Shown here piece by piece: positions 54,179 through 64,000 of a stretch of 64,000 nt of DNA (position 1 is its first letter; every line of letters begins with the position of its first letter). The position numbers and the translations under genes were made by a program. This DNA is from Gnetum montanum (taxonomy: Eukaryota > Streptophyta > Gnetopsida > Gnetales > Gnetaceae), in NCBI GenBank assembly GCA_015680685.1, contig MNCI01026213.1, positions 181,075 through 245,074 on the forward strand, given 5' to 3'. The notes under the pieces were generated by a model, which was not told where the DNA came from, did no database searches, and saw nothing but the letters and a program-made list of their open reading frames with translations.

Positions 54179-55455
54179 AGAAATTGTTGCCAAGTCCAAG
54201 AGCTTATTAAGCGGGTAGCAAAGGAAGAAGGAGAATTAGCAAAATGGGAGAGTGTTGAAAAACATCAATGGGACCAAAATATTAACTCAACAAAGGTCCA
54301 TGATCATAAAAAGGAGAGATCAACCAATCTCAAGGTGGAAACATCATCTTTGCCAGTACAACAACAATCATTAGAAGAAATTGAGGCAAAGATCAATAAG
54401 ATGTTGGAATGGACGTATCAAAAGTGTGGAGAATTTATTAACACCATTGGAGATAGAGTTTTGACAACCTAAGAAGCAGGGCGAAACATTAGACATTTGG
54501 AAAGAAGGGATAAGAAAAATAAGAGCTCAACTGCTAATCATACATATGAATGCAACATATGCCTGTACGATCACCCCAAGGGCCAATGCCCAATATTGTT
54601 ACATTTATAGGAGCATTGGGGAAATACGCTACATCCAGAGTTTGTACAGAGATACTATGTTCGATCACAGTGGAAAAAATCCCAGTTGTGGGGGAAATCA
54701 TCCATACACTGGAGGCACCCTTCATATTATCCAAATCCAAATGCTTATCAAGTTCAACATCCTGTTTCTCCAATTGGGCCAACATACTCTATCTCACCAC
54801 AATACCATTCTCCTCAATACTATCAACCCATGCCTTCAACACAACCACCACCTTGTGCACCTTATACTCCTTCTAACTTTCAACATTCTCAAATTTTCCC
54901 TCTATCTACATTGCCACCAATTGTTCCTAAGGTGTTTGCACCACCACAACAACCCACAAACATCACTTGTGCTACTACTTCCAATAGCAGTGAGAAACCT
55001 CAGCAACATCAAAAAGCGGCCCTTCTTTAAACACGGTTGTAAGAAGGGACAACACAATTCCAAGGCCACTGCATCTTCCAACTCAGCACAAGTTCAACAC
55101 TATGGTGCACCCTTACCTTAGAACCCAACACCTCATGTAACTTCATCACGGCCACCAACTCACACTCCAACAACAATCCGGCCCAATGAGCACAGCCATG
55201 GAGAGCGATAACCCAATCCTTGCATATCATCTAACGGTCCAAGATATCATAGTGGGTCAACTCGTTATCTGGGAACTACATCGCGTAAATTGCCCCACTA
55301 TGCTCATTATAATCAAGTGTGTGAACCCCAATGGGGTAAGTATGGCCAAGTTCCAATACTTCCAGTATGCAAGGATCCTCATCTTCCATTTATTAATCCT
55401 TTCCATACTTAACCGATTAGTTATGGGGGATATCTCCCATTCTAGTAACAAACAG
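54178..55455 (+). pseudogene. Element BC gag, from the middle to the end
   Basis: Begins in the helical region matching element A near 44220 (RVAKEEGELAKWE...). Then KMLEWTYQKCGEFINTIGDRVLTT, the knuckle-like CNICLYDHPKGQCP (about 54552-54595; A has CEICQYDHPKGCC), and a Pro/Gln/Tyr-rich tail such as YYPNPNAYQVQHPVSPIGP and QYHSPQYYQPMPS. The final section (CEPQWGKYGQVPILPVC) reaches stops near 55410-55450. Frame changes occur at about 54600, 55030 and 55130. Confidence 0.7.
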
Positions 55456-56828
55456 GATTAATAACTTTTTATTTTCTTTGATTTTACAACTTTTTGTTTT
55501 CTAGTTTTTCATTTTTCATTTTTCAATTTCTTGTTTTATCTTTTTGTCTTTTCAATTTTTTTATAAGTAATATCATCTATGAATAAAACACTCATGTGGA
55601 TCGTTGGTTGAGGTGTGTTCTATGTTATTAAGTCTCGAGTGATCAATTATTTGGAATAGTGAGCCCATTACACCCACTCATTCACTCTACAAATAAGAGG
55701 TTCTGTTCAAGGGTATAGGGATATTCTTGAAATTCTTAAAACTTAAAATTAATTTTGTGTTCATTGTACCTAGAATGAAGAAGGATGGACCAAGAGGGAA
55801 TGATTAGGGTATGCCATCAAGGGGACTTGCAAATTCTCTTTGGTGACATCTATGGGAGTTATCATGCAACCTGGTTGTGCTAAGATCCTTGTAGATCTAA
55901 TGAAAAATGGGAGTAAGAGTAATAAAAAGGGCACTCAAAATCAAATTTTGTTCTAGGTGGTCCCACTGGAAAGACATGCACCCATGCCTGAAGGTTGACG
56001 GCTTCTATGGATTTAGTATTCAAAAAAAAAAAGAGAGAAGAAAAAAAAAGAAAGAAAAAAGAAAAAAGAAAAACAAAGTGCCATAAAACAAAAGTCACTC
56101 CTCCCTTAAATAAAATGCCAAGTGATTGTCCACCTTGTTGTTATGGTACTCTCATAGTTGCTCATCATGGGATGAAACAATGCAAAGTCACTAATTAGAG
56201 GAATGGACTTGGTCCTGATCTTGGAATGACGGGTTCATGACACCTTAATCATGCTTTACACGCATGATTCACTGTGCCCTGGATCAGTTACCTCATGTCC
56301 CAATCTCTATGATCCCTTTCTATAGTTCTTCTCATCTCATTGTTCGTGTAATTATAGCTCATGTTCCATGTAGCATAGAATTTTCATCTCATTCTGGTGA
56401 TATTTACATGTGTGTGTTTTGTGGAGTTAGTGTGGATTACATCTAACCCTTCTAGTGCCCACGGACACTTTAAATGTGGTTACACAAGGGCATTATAGGT
56501 TGAAACCTACTTTGGGGAGGACCCACTTGTGTAATCTTTTGTAATTCTCACTTATGACATAGCTCACACACACCATTTCTTATCCTTAGCATAATTTTTC
56601 ATAATGTTCTTTTCCTACTATTATCCCTCTAAATTTCAATGTTCCAATGTACCATTACATACCCTTTTTCTTACCACCCAAGGTTTTATTGATCATATCC
56701 ACACCATCATCATTAATTGTGCCTCTAGACATAATGAAATTACCCTAGAACCCTTGATAATAGCCAATGTCCTCAATTTACAACGTTAATTTCAAGAAAG
56801 CCCTTAAAAATTTCGATATTTTAGTGGT
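55456..56828 (+). other. Element BC non-coding region after gag
   Basis: No gene. T-rich start (55460-55570) and the conserved words ACCCATGCCTGAAGG (about 55981) and CCTACTTTGGGGAGGACCCACT (about 56507-56528) align it with the post-integrase region of element A, although here it follows gag directly. A purine run lies at 56018-56090; short open frames there are repeat products. Confidence 0.65.
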
Positions 56829-56945
56829 GTCTCGTGTCACTAGGGATGTGATATTATGTATGCGATATCGCGTTCGACATGATATCGTGTACGCGATATA
56901 TCATACGTGATATCACGTCACTATAACCTATAAATAGGTGATCCC
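56829..56945 (+). promoter_or_regulatory. Palindrome cluster and TATA box ahead of the BC accessory gene
   Basis: Four or more GATATC-centred words (GATATTATGTATGCGATATCGCG, split as overlapping palindromes; GATATCGTGTACGCGATAT; GTGATATCACG) at 56850-56920, then ACCTATAAATAGG at about 56927-56939. The BC 3' LTR U3 and the nearby solo LTR U3 have the same kind of words followed by TCTATAAATAAGAGG or CCTATAAATAAGAGG. The TGATGAGA start and the R/U5 part of an LTR are absent here, so it looks like an internal promoter and not an LTR. A truncated LTR cannot be ruled out. Confidence 0.55.
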
Positions 56946-57406
56946 CCCGCAACACTTAGCATCATTTTTTCATTCACACGGGGGAGTTTTTAAATTTTTC
57001 TCTGCGACTTGCGATTGAGCGACCCTTGCTTTTCTCACAATATTTCGCTCGCTGGTACTCCGATTTTAATTCTGTTTGAACCTACTTGAACTTGGAGTGT
57101 TCAGCTTAGTTGTGGGGGAGGGACACTTGCCAAAAAGTGCCTAACATTTTTGAAATTTATCATCACCCAAAGGACATCATCTAGGGTAATTAACTATAAC
57201 ACTTAGAATAATTGTGCCTAAAAATCATTTAATCCCTAGGTATACCGAGAAACTAAAATGGAAACCACCTAAGTTACAGGACTCATTATTACAAACTTTC
57301 GAGCACTATCATAGATGATAACATAAGATCATTAATTAAGGCAAGCAGTAAGGTATAACTTAACTTGAAAAACAACCTTACTAATGCTTGGCCCGTGTGA
57401 TTGCAG
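56946..57406 (+). other. BC accessory-gene leader with 3' splice site
   Basis: Non-coding. It ends CTTACTAATGCTTGGCCCGTGTGATTGCAG (read as CTAAT branch-like word, then TGTGATTGCAG) directly at the ATG 57407-57409. The 5' splice site is not fixed; GGTAAT/GGTATA words at 57183 and 57239 are possible but weak. Confidence 0.55.
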
Positions 57407-60400
57407 ATGGCCCTGAAACATGGACAACAGGAAGGTCCTATCTAGGGTGGAAGCAAATGATCTTAGAGAGGTGGAAGACAAAGACCTTCCAGACAACATA
57501 CAGAATAGGAGGAGTAATCATCCAGCATTCATCAAGATGAACCTCCTCCTGAATGGTCTAGACAGGCAGAAGGAGGAGCTATTGTAGCGCTTGAACCAAG
57601 ACAACAACTCACGTTGCCCCAAGATTGTGTTTAGGCAATCCATGAGAAGTCCACATTCGCTACGGTGATTGTGGAATTGAACTTTGAATCATTTGCAGAG
57701 TTCGCTCCTAAGGTCATTAGGGATCACCTTAAAGGGTCTCCCTTATGGCATATCCTCTCTGAAAGCGGTGCTTGGTACCTAGGAGAGATGTACCAATTTT
57801 GGCACAATAAGGAGCAAGGCACCACTATTAATATTTGTGATGTGATAGTTGATGAGACATGAAATTGCTCATATTGCTGGTGGTCACGTTAAGGTACCCA
57901 CGATAAGGCACCCACGTTATATCATGGGCCGCGATATCACGTATGCGATATCGTAGTTAGCCACAATTTCTATAAATAAGAGGTGGCTCTCCCTCATTTG
58001 CATCCCAGTTTTAGAGTAACGAAGCTCTGGCATTTTGATCCCTCCAAAGTTAGATCTTTTCTCGTGTCTGCCTGCAGTGTGGTGAATGTAATTGTACGGT
58101 GTCTTTATTCGAGTGTGCGATACTTGTACACGCACATGACCAGCAATAAAGATCGAGATTACTTCATCATTGCAGCATTCACTTTGTTTATTTATTTAAT
58201 GTTATTTATTGCTTTCATAGCACGATGTGAGTACGACTTGATTACGAGCATCTACGGATGTGTATGGCTAGTCAAGGAATCGGTTACTCATCGTGATTAG
58301 TCTCTCACCCTTAAACTCCTAGAAGCGGAACGAGTACGACTTGGTTAGGAGCATTTAAGTGTGACTACTTGGTAGCCCAGTGGCGTATCTAGGATCTACG
58401 CTTGGTAACCCAGTGGCGTATTTGGAATTTGTGCTTGGTAATCCCAGTGGCATACCTTGGAGCTACGCTTGGTAGTCCCAGTGGTAGTTGTGCACAAGGT
58501 CCAAGATGTGTACGGTTGATCAAGGAATCGTTGCTTGTCGCACTTAGGCTAGATTAGATTTTCTTACCCTTTTCCTCTTAGCTTAGATTAGTTAATATTA
58601 TTTTCCATTGCCTTCAAGAGTAGCGTTAGAATTATGAACACATCATACACCTCATCTAGACTAAACCGTACGTGACATATGTAATACTAGTCTAGGTGGG
58701 AAGACAGCGAACTACGACCTAAGGCTAACTATCTAGGTACCACAACTAGTCCATCTGCGGAGTTCAACCGAATCGCACGTGCGACGCTCGTTTCGTATGG
58801 TTGAGTGCAGGGGTACCTCGCCACTCATCAACAGTTGAGTTCTCTGCACAGGCCATTTCGAAAGTGTTAAACCTTCCAAATACAGGGCCCAAGGTTACTC
58901 GATTATCCACTCGTTGAAACCCCAATGTGCAAAAGGATTAGCTAGAGAAGGCTTATGGCAGAGATAAAGCATTTGGTGAGTTGATGATGGAAGAGAGTGT
59001 ATACTTCAAAATTGGAACATATCACCTCTTCCCCACAAAGGACCTAAAAAGAATATCGATGTATGCGGATAGAGGATGTGCAGTGTTGATGGGGAAGATT
59101 AACGCTAACCTACCCCATGTATATTTGATGGACATCCTGAGGTAGTTCGAAGAACGAAAGAAAGGGAAGATGGCCCTGCCTTTCCCTTTTCTTATCAAAA
59201 AGCTTTGCCAACGTGCTGGTATTTGAGGATACACCAATGATGTCCTCCGAAAATCCCAAACTGCTTCATATGCTAAATTGCTAAAGGCGCCAGCTCCAAG
59301 AAAAGGCACTGGCGAAGAGCTGGGACCAGAACAAGAAGAAGAACAAATGGCTAGACCCAGTCAACCTCTAACCATGGGTCCCAGCCAACAATAAGAAGCA
59401 GGGCCTAGCACAGGACAGGATCAGCTACCACCACCGCAAGACTACAAACCGTCAATGAGCCATCTTAGGGCCATCACTGAGATGGTCAGTTGGGGAAGTT
59501 GTGATGATGCAAACCTCTTCTGCGTCATCGATGATGTCATTCAATCCATAGTTTCATTGGATCGCACAAGGGGGAAAGTATCCATTCAAATAGGAGGAGG
59601 GGAAAGTAGATGGTCACAACAGATCTCAGGAAACATGACATCTTTCTAGGTGTAGTTAGAGATTGGTGAAGGGGCCACTGTGGTGGTCATGCAACACCAG
59701 AATGCTACAAGAGCTGTAGAAGTGGTCACATACCATATCAAAGAATCCTTCAACGACAAATCTCTCAAGAGCATGGGATGCTCAAACTTTGGTTAAAACC
59801 TCAATGACTCCTGCAGAACATGAGGATGTGCTTGATCGATTGCTTCAAACAGGGCAAGTAATGACATTGCTGATTGACATCCCTCAGGATGTTATAGCAA
59901 TTCAATCAGACCTCATTTCCATAAAGGGGAAGCTGGTCTTAATAGAAGTAAGGGCCGAGCATGCTAAAGCTGAAGTGCAGAAACTACAAGAGTAGCTCGT
60001 GGCCTTACAAGCAGCACAATGAGACCCTCTACAATTTGTTCCTGTAGACCAGCTAGAAAATTTTAGAACAGAGCAACTAACCAAATTAATAGCAGAGAAT
60101 AAAAGGGTGGGTGATGAAAAGGAGAAGGCTTTTTGGGATGCCTCTGTAGCACAAGTGCACCCCCATGCACATCTTAAGGCACTTAAGGCCTTACAAGAAG
60201 AAAACAAGCAGCTGGTTGCAGACAACCTTCGGTTGATCATTGTAGAAAAGCAAACGAATGTTCTCGATGAACACTTTCATCAATTACAAGAATAATTCAT
60301 CTGGGTCAACTGAGATGTAAGCCGTTTAGCTAGAGAAAATCAAACCCTCTCGATCGAGGAGGTACGCGCCATTCATCAAAAGTCAGCAATTGAGATAAGC

Positions 60401-61141
60401 GTGTGGCGAAACAAGGCTAAACAACATGAGAAGCTGAAGGAGCACTTTCGTGATTAGGTGAGGATGTATAAATAGATCCTTGAAAAGGAGATCCATATGG
60501 CCAAGGCCCAAATCAACACTATTAGTGCTCAACACACTGATTGGAGGGCCATATTGGACACCTATGCTTTCGTCCACCAAGCGCAAGTTAAGAACCGGGA
60601 CCTGCAGATTCAAGATCTGACAGAGTACATGGAGTTGGCAAACCTGAGATATGCCAAACTTGCCATGTTAACAGCAGGGCATCCAAGGTTAGCACTTGAG
60701 TAGCAGGTAGCTACCACCTACATCAAATACGAAGCAAAATTTACAGAACACAAGAAGCTGGTGGAGAATCTAGAAGTTGCAAATTCTCAACTTGAGGTGG
60801 TAAAAGCCAGCTACCAGGGATAGAAATATGTCGTAATAGACTTGGCTCGACAACTAGCATACTTTCAAGAGTACAAGGATAAAGCCACAGCCTATGAGGA
60901 GGAATGACAGGTGTTCACGGCTTGGTACATCAAGGCCAACCAAATGTTTCCGCAACTACCCTGTCCGTGGAAAGTGCTAACTTTGTCAAACGTTGGAACA
61001 TTAGCATGGACAGCACAAGATCCTTGGACTAAAGAGGAGAAGCTCTAGGCCATACTTCAACGCAATCAAGCCTCAAAGCTTAGAGCACAAGACAAAGGGA
61101 AGGCACCAATGGAGGAGCCACCACCACCAGGAACTACATGA
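57407..61141 (+). pseudogene. Element BC accessory gene (interrupted by a solo LTR)
   Basis: ATG 57407 abuts the splice acceptor; stop TGA at 61139-61141. Without the LTR (57850-58830) and one 5-bp duplication it is about 0.9 kb codons, the size of the J copy. Blocks: FESFAEFAPKVIRDHLKGSPLW and MYQFWHNKEQGTTINICDV, then across the LTR TVEFSAQAISKVLNLPN; FKIGTYHLFPTKDLKRISMYADRG; MALPFPFLIKKLCQRAGI; a Pro/Gln/Glu-rich hinge; a long charged, probably coiled-coil region (59780-60900) with KALKALQEENKQLVADNLRL; and the end block FTAWYIKANQMFPQLPCPWKV ... EEPPPPGTT. One frame change near 57640 and many TAG/TGA. It sits where Athila elements carry the env-like ORF; I see no signal peptide or membrane segment, so envelope function is not supported. 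Function unknown. Confidence 0.7.
57845..58835 (+). mobile_element. Solo LTR (981 bp) in the BC accessory gene, with ATAGT/ACAGT duplication
   Basis: The LTR spans 57850-58830: TGATGAGAC ... CCTCGCCACTCATCA, same family as the A, J and BC LTRs. It is flanked by ATAGT (57845-57849) and ACAGT (58831-58835), a 5-bp duplication with one transition. The reading frame of the accessory gene resumes exactly when one copy is removed. It contains the U3 palindrome CGCGATATCACGTATGCGATATCG (overlapping GATATC words, 57928-57952), TATA-like TCTATAAATAAG (57971) and polyadenylation-like AATAAAGATCGAG (58147). Confidence 0.9.
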
Positions 61142-61304
61142 GTTCCAAATTTTTGTAGTTGTAGCATATTCTATGTGTTGTGTCTTTATTTTATTTTCTT
61201 CCCACACTGCAGCATCATCCCCTTTTTCCATCTAATAATCCCATACCTATCCACTGTGTAATCATTGTAACTCGACGACGAGTTTTTATTCAGTCGTGGG
61301 GGTA
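61142..61304 (+). promoter_or_regulatory. BC 3' untranslated region and polypurine tract
   Basis: After the stop of the accessory gene. It contains GACGAGTTTTTATTCAG and the purine-rich GTCGTGGGGGTA (61293-61304) directly before the LTR start TGATGAGACG. Confidence 0.75.
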
Positions 61305-62157
61305 TGATGAGACGTCATTTGGGGCAACCGCGATATTATGTACATGATATCGCATGCCCAGGCGCAATATCATGTCCTTTACTAGGATATCGCGTACACG
61401 ATATCGCAGCCTACTACCAGTCCTATAAATAAGAGGCAGATCTCCCTTGTTTCATAGTTTTAGATTTAGATTGTAGCTAGACTCTGGCAGTTTTATCCCT
61501 CTAGAGATAGTTATTTTCTAGTGTATGCCCATAGTGTGGTGAATGTAATTGTATGGCATCCTTTATTTGAGTGTGATGTAATTGGACACGCACATGACCG
61601 GAAATAAAGATTGAGATTACTTCATCATTGCAACATTCACTTTTTTATTTATTTAATTAATTTTTATTTACTACTTTCCTAGTTAATAATCTCTCACCCT
61701 TATCTCATGTTAAAAAGTGAAATGAATATGACTTGATTACGAGCATTTAAGTGTGATTACTTGGTAACCCAGTAGCGTACCTAGGATCTGCGCCTGGTAA
61801 TCCTAGTGGTAGTCATGCATGAAGTCCAAGATGTGTACGGATAATCAAGGAATGGATGCTCATCACACTTAGGCTAGATTAGATTCTCTTATCCTTTCTC
61901 TCCTAGATTAGTTAATATTACTCTCTTTCTATTGCCTTTAGGAGTAGCGTTAGATTAGTAACCACATCATACACCTCACTCTAGCCTAAACCATACATGA
62001 CAAATATAATACTAGTTTAGGTGGGAAGATAGCGAACTGTGACCTAAGGCTAACTATCTAGGTGCCATAACTAGTCCGTCTGCAGAGTTTGACCAGATTG
62101 CACATGAAAATGCTCGTATTCGTATGGTTGAGTGTAGGGGTATCTCGCCACTCATCA
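61305..62157 (+). mobile_element. Element BC 3' LTR
   Basis: 853 bp, TGATGAGACG ... ATCTCGCCACTCATCA. U3 palindromes GATATCGC and GCGTACACGATATCGC occur at 61335-61410, CCTATAAATAAGAGG at about 61423, and AATAAAGATTGAG at about 61604. The R/U5 part aligns with the solo LTR at 57850-58830. It is followed by ATATG and the broken protease of element K. Confidence 0.9.
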
Positions 62158-62520
62158 ATATGCAAGCTGGATTTCTTGGTGGATAGGAGAAGAGACTACC
62201 TGTAGTTGAGCTAGCCAAGGCCTACCCAAGATTAGGTTAAAGCCTAGCATCTCTTCTATGATAGTGAAATCTACACTGGTGGAGAATTGCTCTCTTTCCA
62301 CGAAGGCTAAGTTGATCATACCCTTGATGGTGACACATGATCTATTGAAGGATTTTAAACACGTGGTTTTGGTTGGCCTAATTTCATCTACCAAGCCTAG
62401 CTTATTGATGACAGAGTACAAGACTATGTTTGTTGCTGCACCATCATTAACATGTACTCTAGAAATGGTGCATTGCCTAACACATATGCTAATGGACGGT
62501 GGAGTTGTAGTGACCTCCAC
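62158..62520 (-). pseudogene. Element K protease, truncated
   Basis: SRVHVNDGAATNIVLYSVINKLG keeps the D-G-A-A active-site loop. VTIKGMINLAFVEREQFSTSVDFTIIEEM and LILGRPWLAQLQVVSSPIHQEIQLAY follow, including an intact LGRPWL block. Open through 121 codons without a stop, better preserved than the element E copy. It ends at the inserted LTR where E continues with KGGEIIIHGD. Confidence 0.85.
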
Positions 62521-64000
62521 TCATTCAGGGTTGACCTTAACTACATTGTCACAAAATGCTAGGGATGTTGAACTCGATTCCTATGGTGTAGGGGCAAGAT
62601 CATTGCATGGATGGATGCCTCATCTGTAGGGATGTCCTATGTAACAAGAATGGAGGCCAACATTCGGGCCAATGCTTGGTAGTGAGTAAAAGAGGTAATG
62701 ACCAATTCATACAAGCTCAACATTGTGTTCTTCTGGTTGAGCATTTATTTCACCTAGGTTATTGCAGCTATGAAGACCTTATCATTAGCCATTGTGTTGG
62801 CCTTAACTTCTTCCATGTGACTTGAGAGATGGATCTCTCATAGAGGGGACTTGGTCTTGGGTTTCTTGGCTTACTTGGGGGCATTGATCCCAACATTTAG
62901 TTATTGCTTTCTAGTTATGTCCTTTGCTTTGGCCATGGGAGTTGCAAGGTGCTCGTTTGTCCTCTTGCATTGCCATTTGGTAGGCTTACCTTTGTTGCTA
63001 GTGGGGTCAGCCCTTGAAGGAGGAGGGACCAAGATGTTGGCCACTGTTGGGCTTTGGGTAGGTGAGGGGCCATTACGTTGTGGCACCCTTATGACAAATG
63101 GTGGTTTAGGAGTTGTTATAGGGCCAACTCATTGTGGCACCTTAATGAAGAAAGGTTGCTTAGTGATTATTGTTGCTACATCATGCTAATTTAACATCTT
63201 AGTGGACAATTGTTGTGGGACCTTGACCACAAAAGATGTCATGGGTGCCAGAGGTGACAATTTAATAACAAAGAAAGGCCTCTTGCTTGTGGAGGCTAAG
63301 GGGATCCTTGCCTTGTTAGGAGGCACACGAATCACAAAAGGTTGTTGCATAGGTTTGGACTTGCCACCTATGCTAATGGAGTTTATGACATAGGGGGCAT
63401 CATCTGCATTGGATTGGCTTGCTGCATTGAGCACCAGTTGGCCACATTCTATCATTCTTTGTAGGTCATCCTACAAAGCACAACAGTTGTTTGTACTATG
63501 ACTAGATAGTTGGTGATAATGATAGTATTGGTCTAGTTGGAAATGTTGTGAAACTAGGGGCTCATTTGGTACTATTGAGGTGGGGTTCCTTAGTAGTTCA
63601 TGGTACCTATCATGTTTTTGATAAGCAATCTTCGATACATTTTTATGTTGGATTTTCCTATTTTTCAATAGTTACTCTAATAGTTCAGAGGGTTCCATCG
63701 ATAGCAGTGTATACTTTGAGTGATCCTTGTACTCAAAGTTGGACCTTAGGGTGGCCCTTACTAATGTAGGTTAGTTGGTGCTAAAGTTGTTGGCTTTGTG
63801 AGCTAGGACCTTAGGCTACTTAGCCCTTGGGCTTCAATTAGTTACTTTTGTGCTTGCGACCATCATTTCCACTATTGTGTTTTACTTATGTACATGTTAG
63901 TTTCTATAGGCCACATAGGCTAGGTCGTTGCTAGCTTGTGCTACCTTCTCTATGCCCTTCATTTGGGCAAAGGCTTGGCTAAGAGACTTCAGGGCTAGGT
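62521..64000 (-). pseudogene. Element K gag, C-terminal two thirds
   Basis: From the right edge on the minus strand: LAKSLSQAFAQMKGIEKVAQASNDLAY (E: MSQEFVQIKDIEEASQTSNDLAY), YTLLSMEPSELLE, the degenerate knuckle YHYHQLSSHSTNNCCAL (about 63530-63475), MIECGQLVLNAASQSN, DDAPYVINSISIGGK, then a repeated FVIRVPP/FVVKVPQ/FFIKVPQ motif and LSLYELVITSFTHYQALARML near 62700. Several TAG/TAA and frame changes. Confidence 0.75.

Larger units (their letters stand above)
54178..62157 (+). mobile_element. Element BC: Athila-like element with gag and accessory gene but no pol; 5' end lost
   Basis: Plus-strand order: gag from its middle, 3' non-coding region aligning with that of element A, a palindrome and TATA segment, a leader with splice acceptor, the accessory gene, polypurine tract and 3' LTR (61305-62157). 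No protease, RT, RNase H or integrase lies between gag and the non-coding region, so it is a non-autonomous derivative. An alternative reading is two adjoining elements (B and C), with 56829-57100 as a truncated 5' LTR of C; the same order in J favours one element. The 3' LTR breaks element K. Confidence 0.65.
62158..64000 (-). mobile_element. Element K: Tat-like Ty3/gypsy element, gag and protease, broken by element BC
   Basis: The minus strand reads gag from the right window edge, then protease, and stops within the protease end at exactly the BC 3' LTR edge. It aligns along its length with gag-protease of element E and is a separate, older copy of the same group. Its pol side should continue beyond the lost 5' end of BC and is not seen in the window. 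Confidence 0.8.

Noticed and set aside
55995-56198. Lysine-rich frame (KKKREEKKRKKKEK)
   Set aside because: Translation of a purine run in the BC non-coding region; element A has a similar low-complexity place without a frame.
56829-57100. Reading this segment as a complete 5' LTR of a separate element C
   Set aside because: It lacks the TGATGAGA start, the R/U5 section with AATAAAGAT and the CACTCATCA end found in all LTRs of this family; kept only as an alternative.
57407-61141. Calling the accessory protein a viral-type envelope
   Set aside because: No signal peptide, transmembrane anchor or fusion-type segment is visible; only its position is env-like.
1-64000. CRISPR arrays, bacterial operons, tRNA or rRNA genes
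   Set aside because: No regular spacer-repeat pattern other than minisatellites, no tRNA cloverleaf or rRNA sequence recognised; the content is plant retrotransposon sequence.

Overview
This is a gene-poor, AT-rich plant nuclear segment built almost entirely from old LTR retrotransposons inserted into one another. The very large elements (one is 21 kb), the dense nesting and the abundance of Ty3/gypsy Tat-type and Athila-type elements suggest a large-genome seed plant, possibly a gymnosperm; I cannot name the species. The only ordinary gene-like sequence is a decayed leucine-rich-repeat receptor-like gene (8.77-9.77 kb, running into an assembly gap). No tRNA, rRNA, CRISPR array or bacterial-type feature was seen. 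Two N runs (9772-10086 and 50862-51363) and two single Ns mark assembly gaps or ambiguities.

Layout, left to right. 1-3.27 kb: minus-strand Tat-like element 'L' (gag, protease, RNase H; no reverse transcriptase seen). 5.56-5.99 kb: a stray Athila-like RNase H. 7.6-8.46 kb: a minus-strand Ty1/copia gag start with PBS and LTR. 8.77-9.77 kb: LRR pseudogene. 12.46-14.99 kb: Ty3/gypsy element 'F' (PBS, gag, protease, reverse transcriptase), cut by the LTR of element J. 14.99 to about 54.18 kb: minus-strand Athila-like element 'J', split by three later insertions. These are 'E' (17944-38995, Tat-like, intact ends, perfect TCATT target duplication), 'A' (41652-51560, Athila-like, plus strand, with a tRNA-Asp-type primer site) and a solo LTR (53226-54060, perfect ATGAG duplication). 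54.18-62.16 kb: plus-strand Athila-like element 'BC', which has gag and an accessory gene but no visible pol; its accessory gene is split by a solo LTR (57850-58830). 62.16-64 kb: minus-strand Tat-like element 'K' (protease and gag), broken exactly at the BC 3' LTR.

Two things stand out. First, E carries on its opposite strand, between protease and reverse transcriptase, a nine-exon gene ('D'). Its predicted splice sites keep one reading frame for about 979 codons, broken only by stop codons of the kind made by C-to-T change. Second, the Athila-like elements carry a sense-strand accessory gene between pol and the 3' LTR (the env-like position). A splice acceptor lies directly against its ATG in three elements (BC, J, A). 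Short palindromes in the LTR promoter region recur just upstream of this gene in BC and, less clearly, in J.

How the parts work together: gag proteins would form particles, and protease, RT, RNase H and integrase would copy and insert the elements. Nearly every coding region has stops or frameshifts, so none of the copies looks autonomous now. Insertion order read from the nesting: F and K are oldest; J entered F and BC entered K; E, A and solo LTRs entered J and BC; a further LTR entered E.
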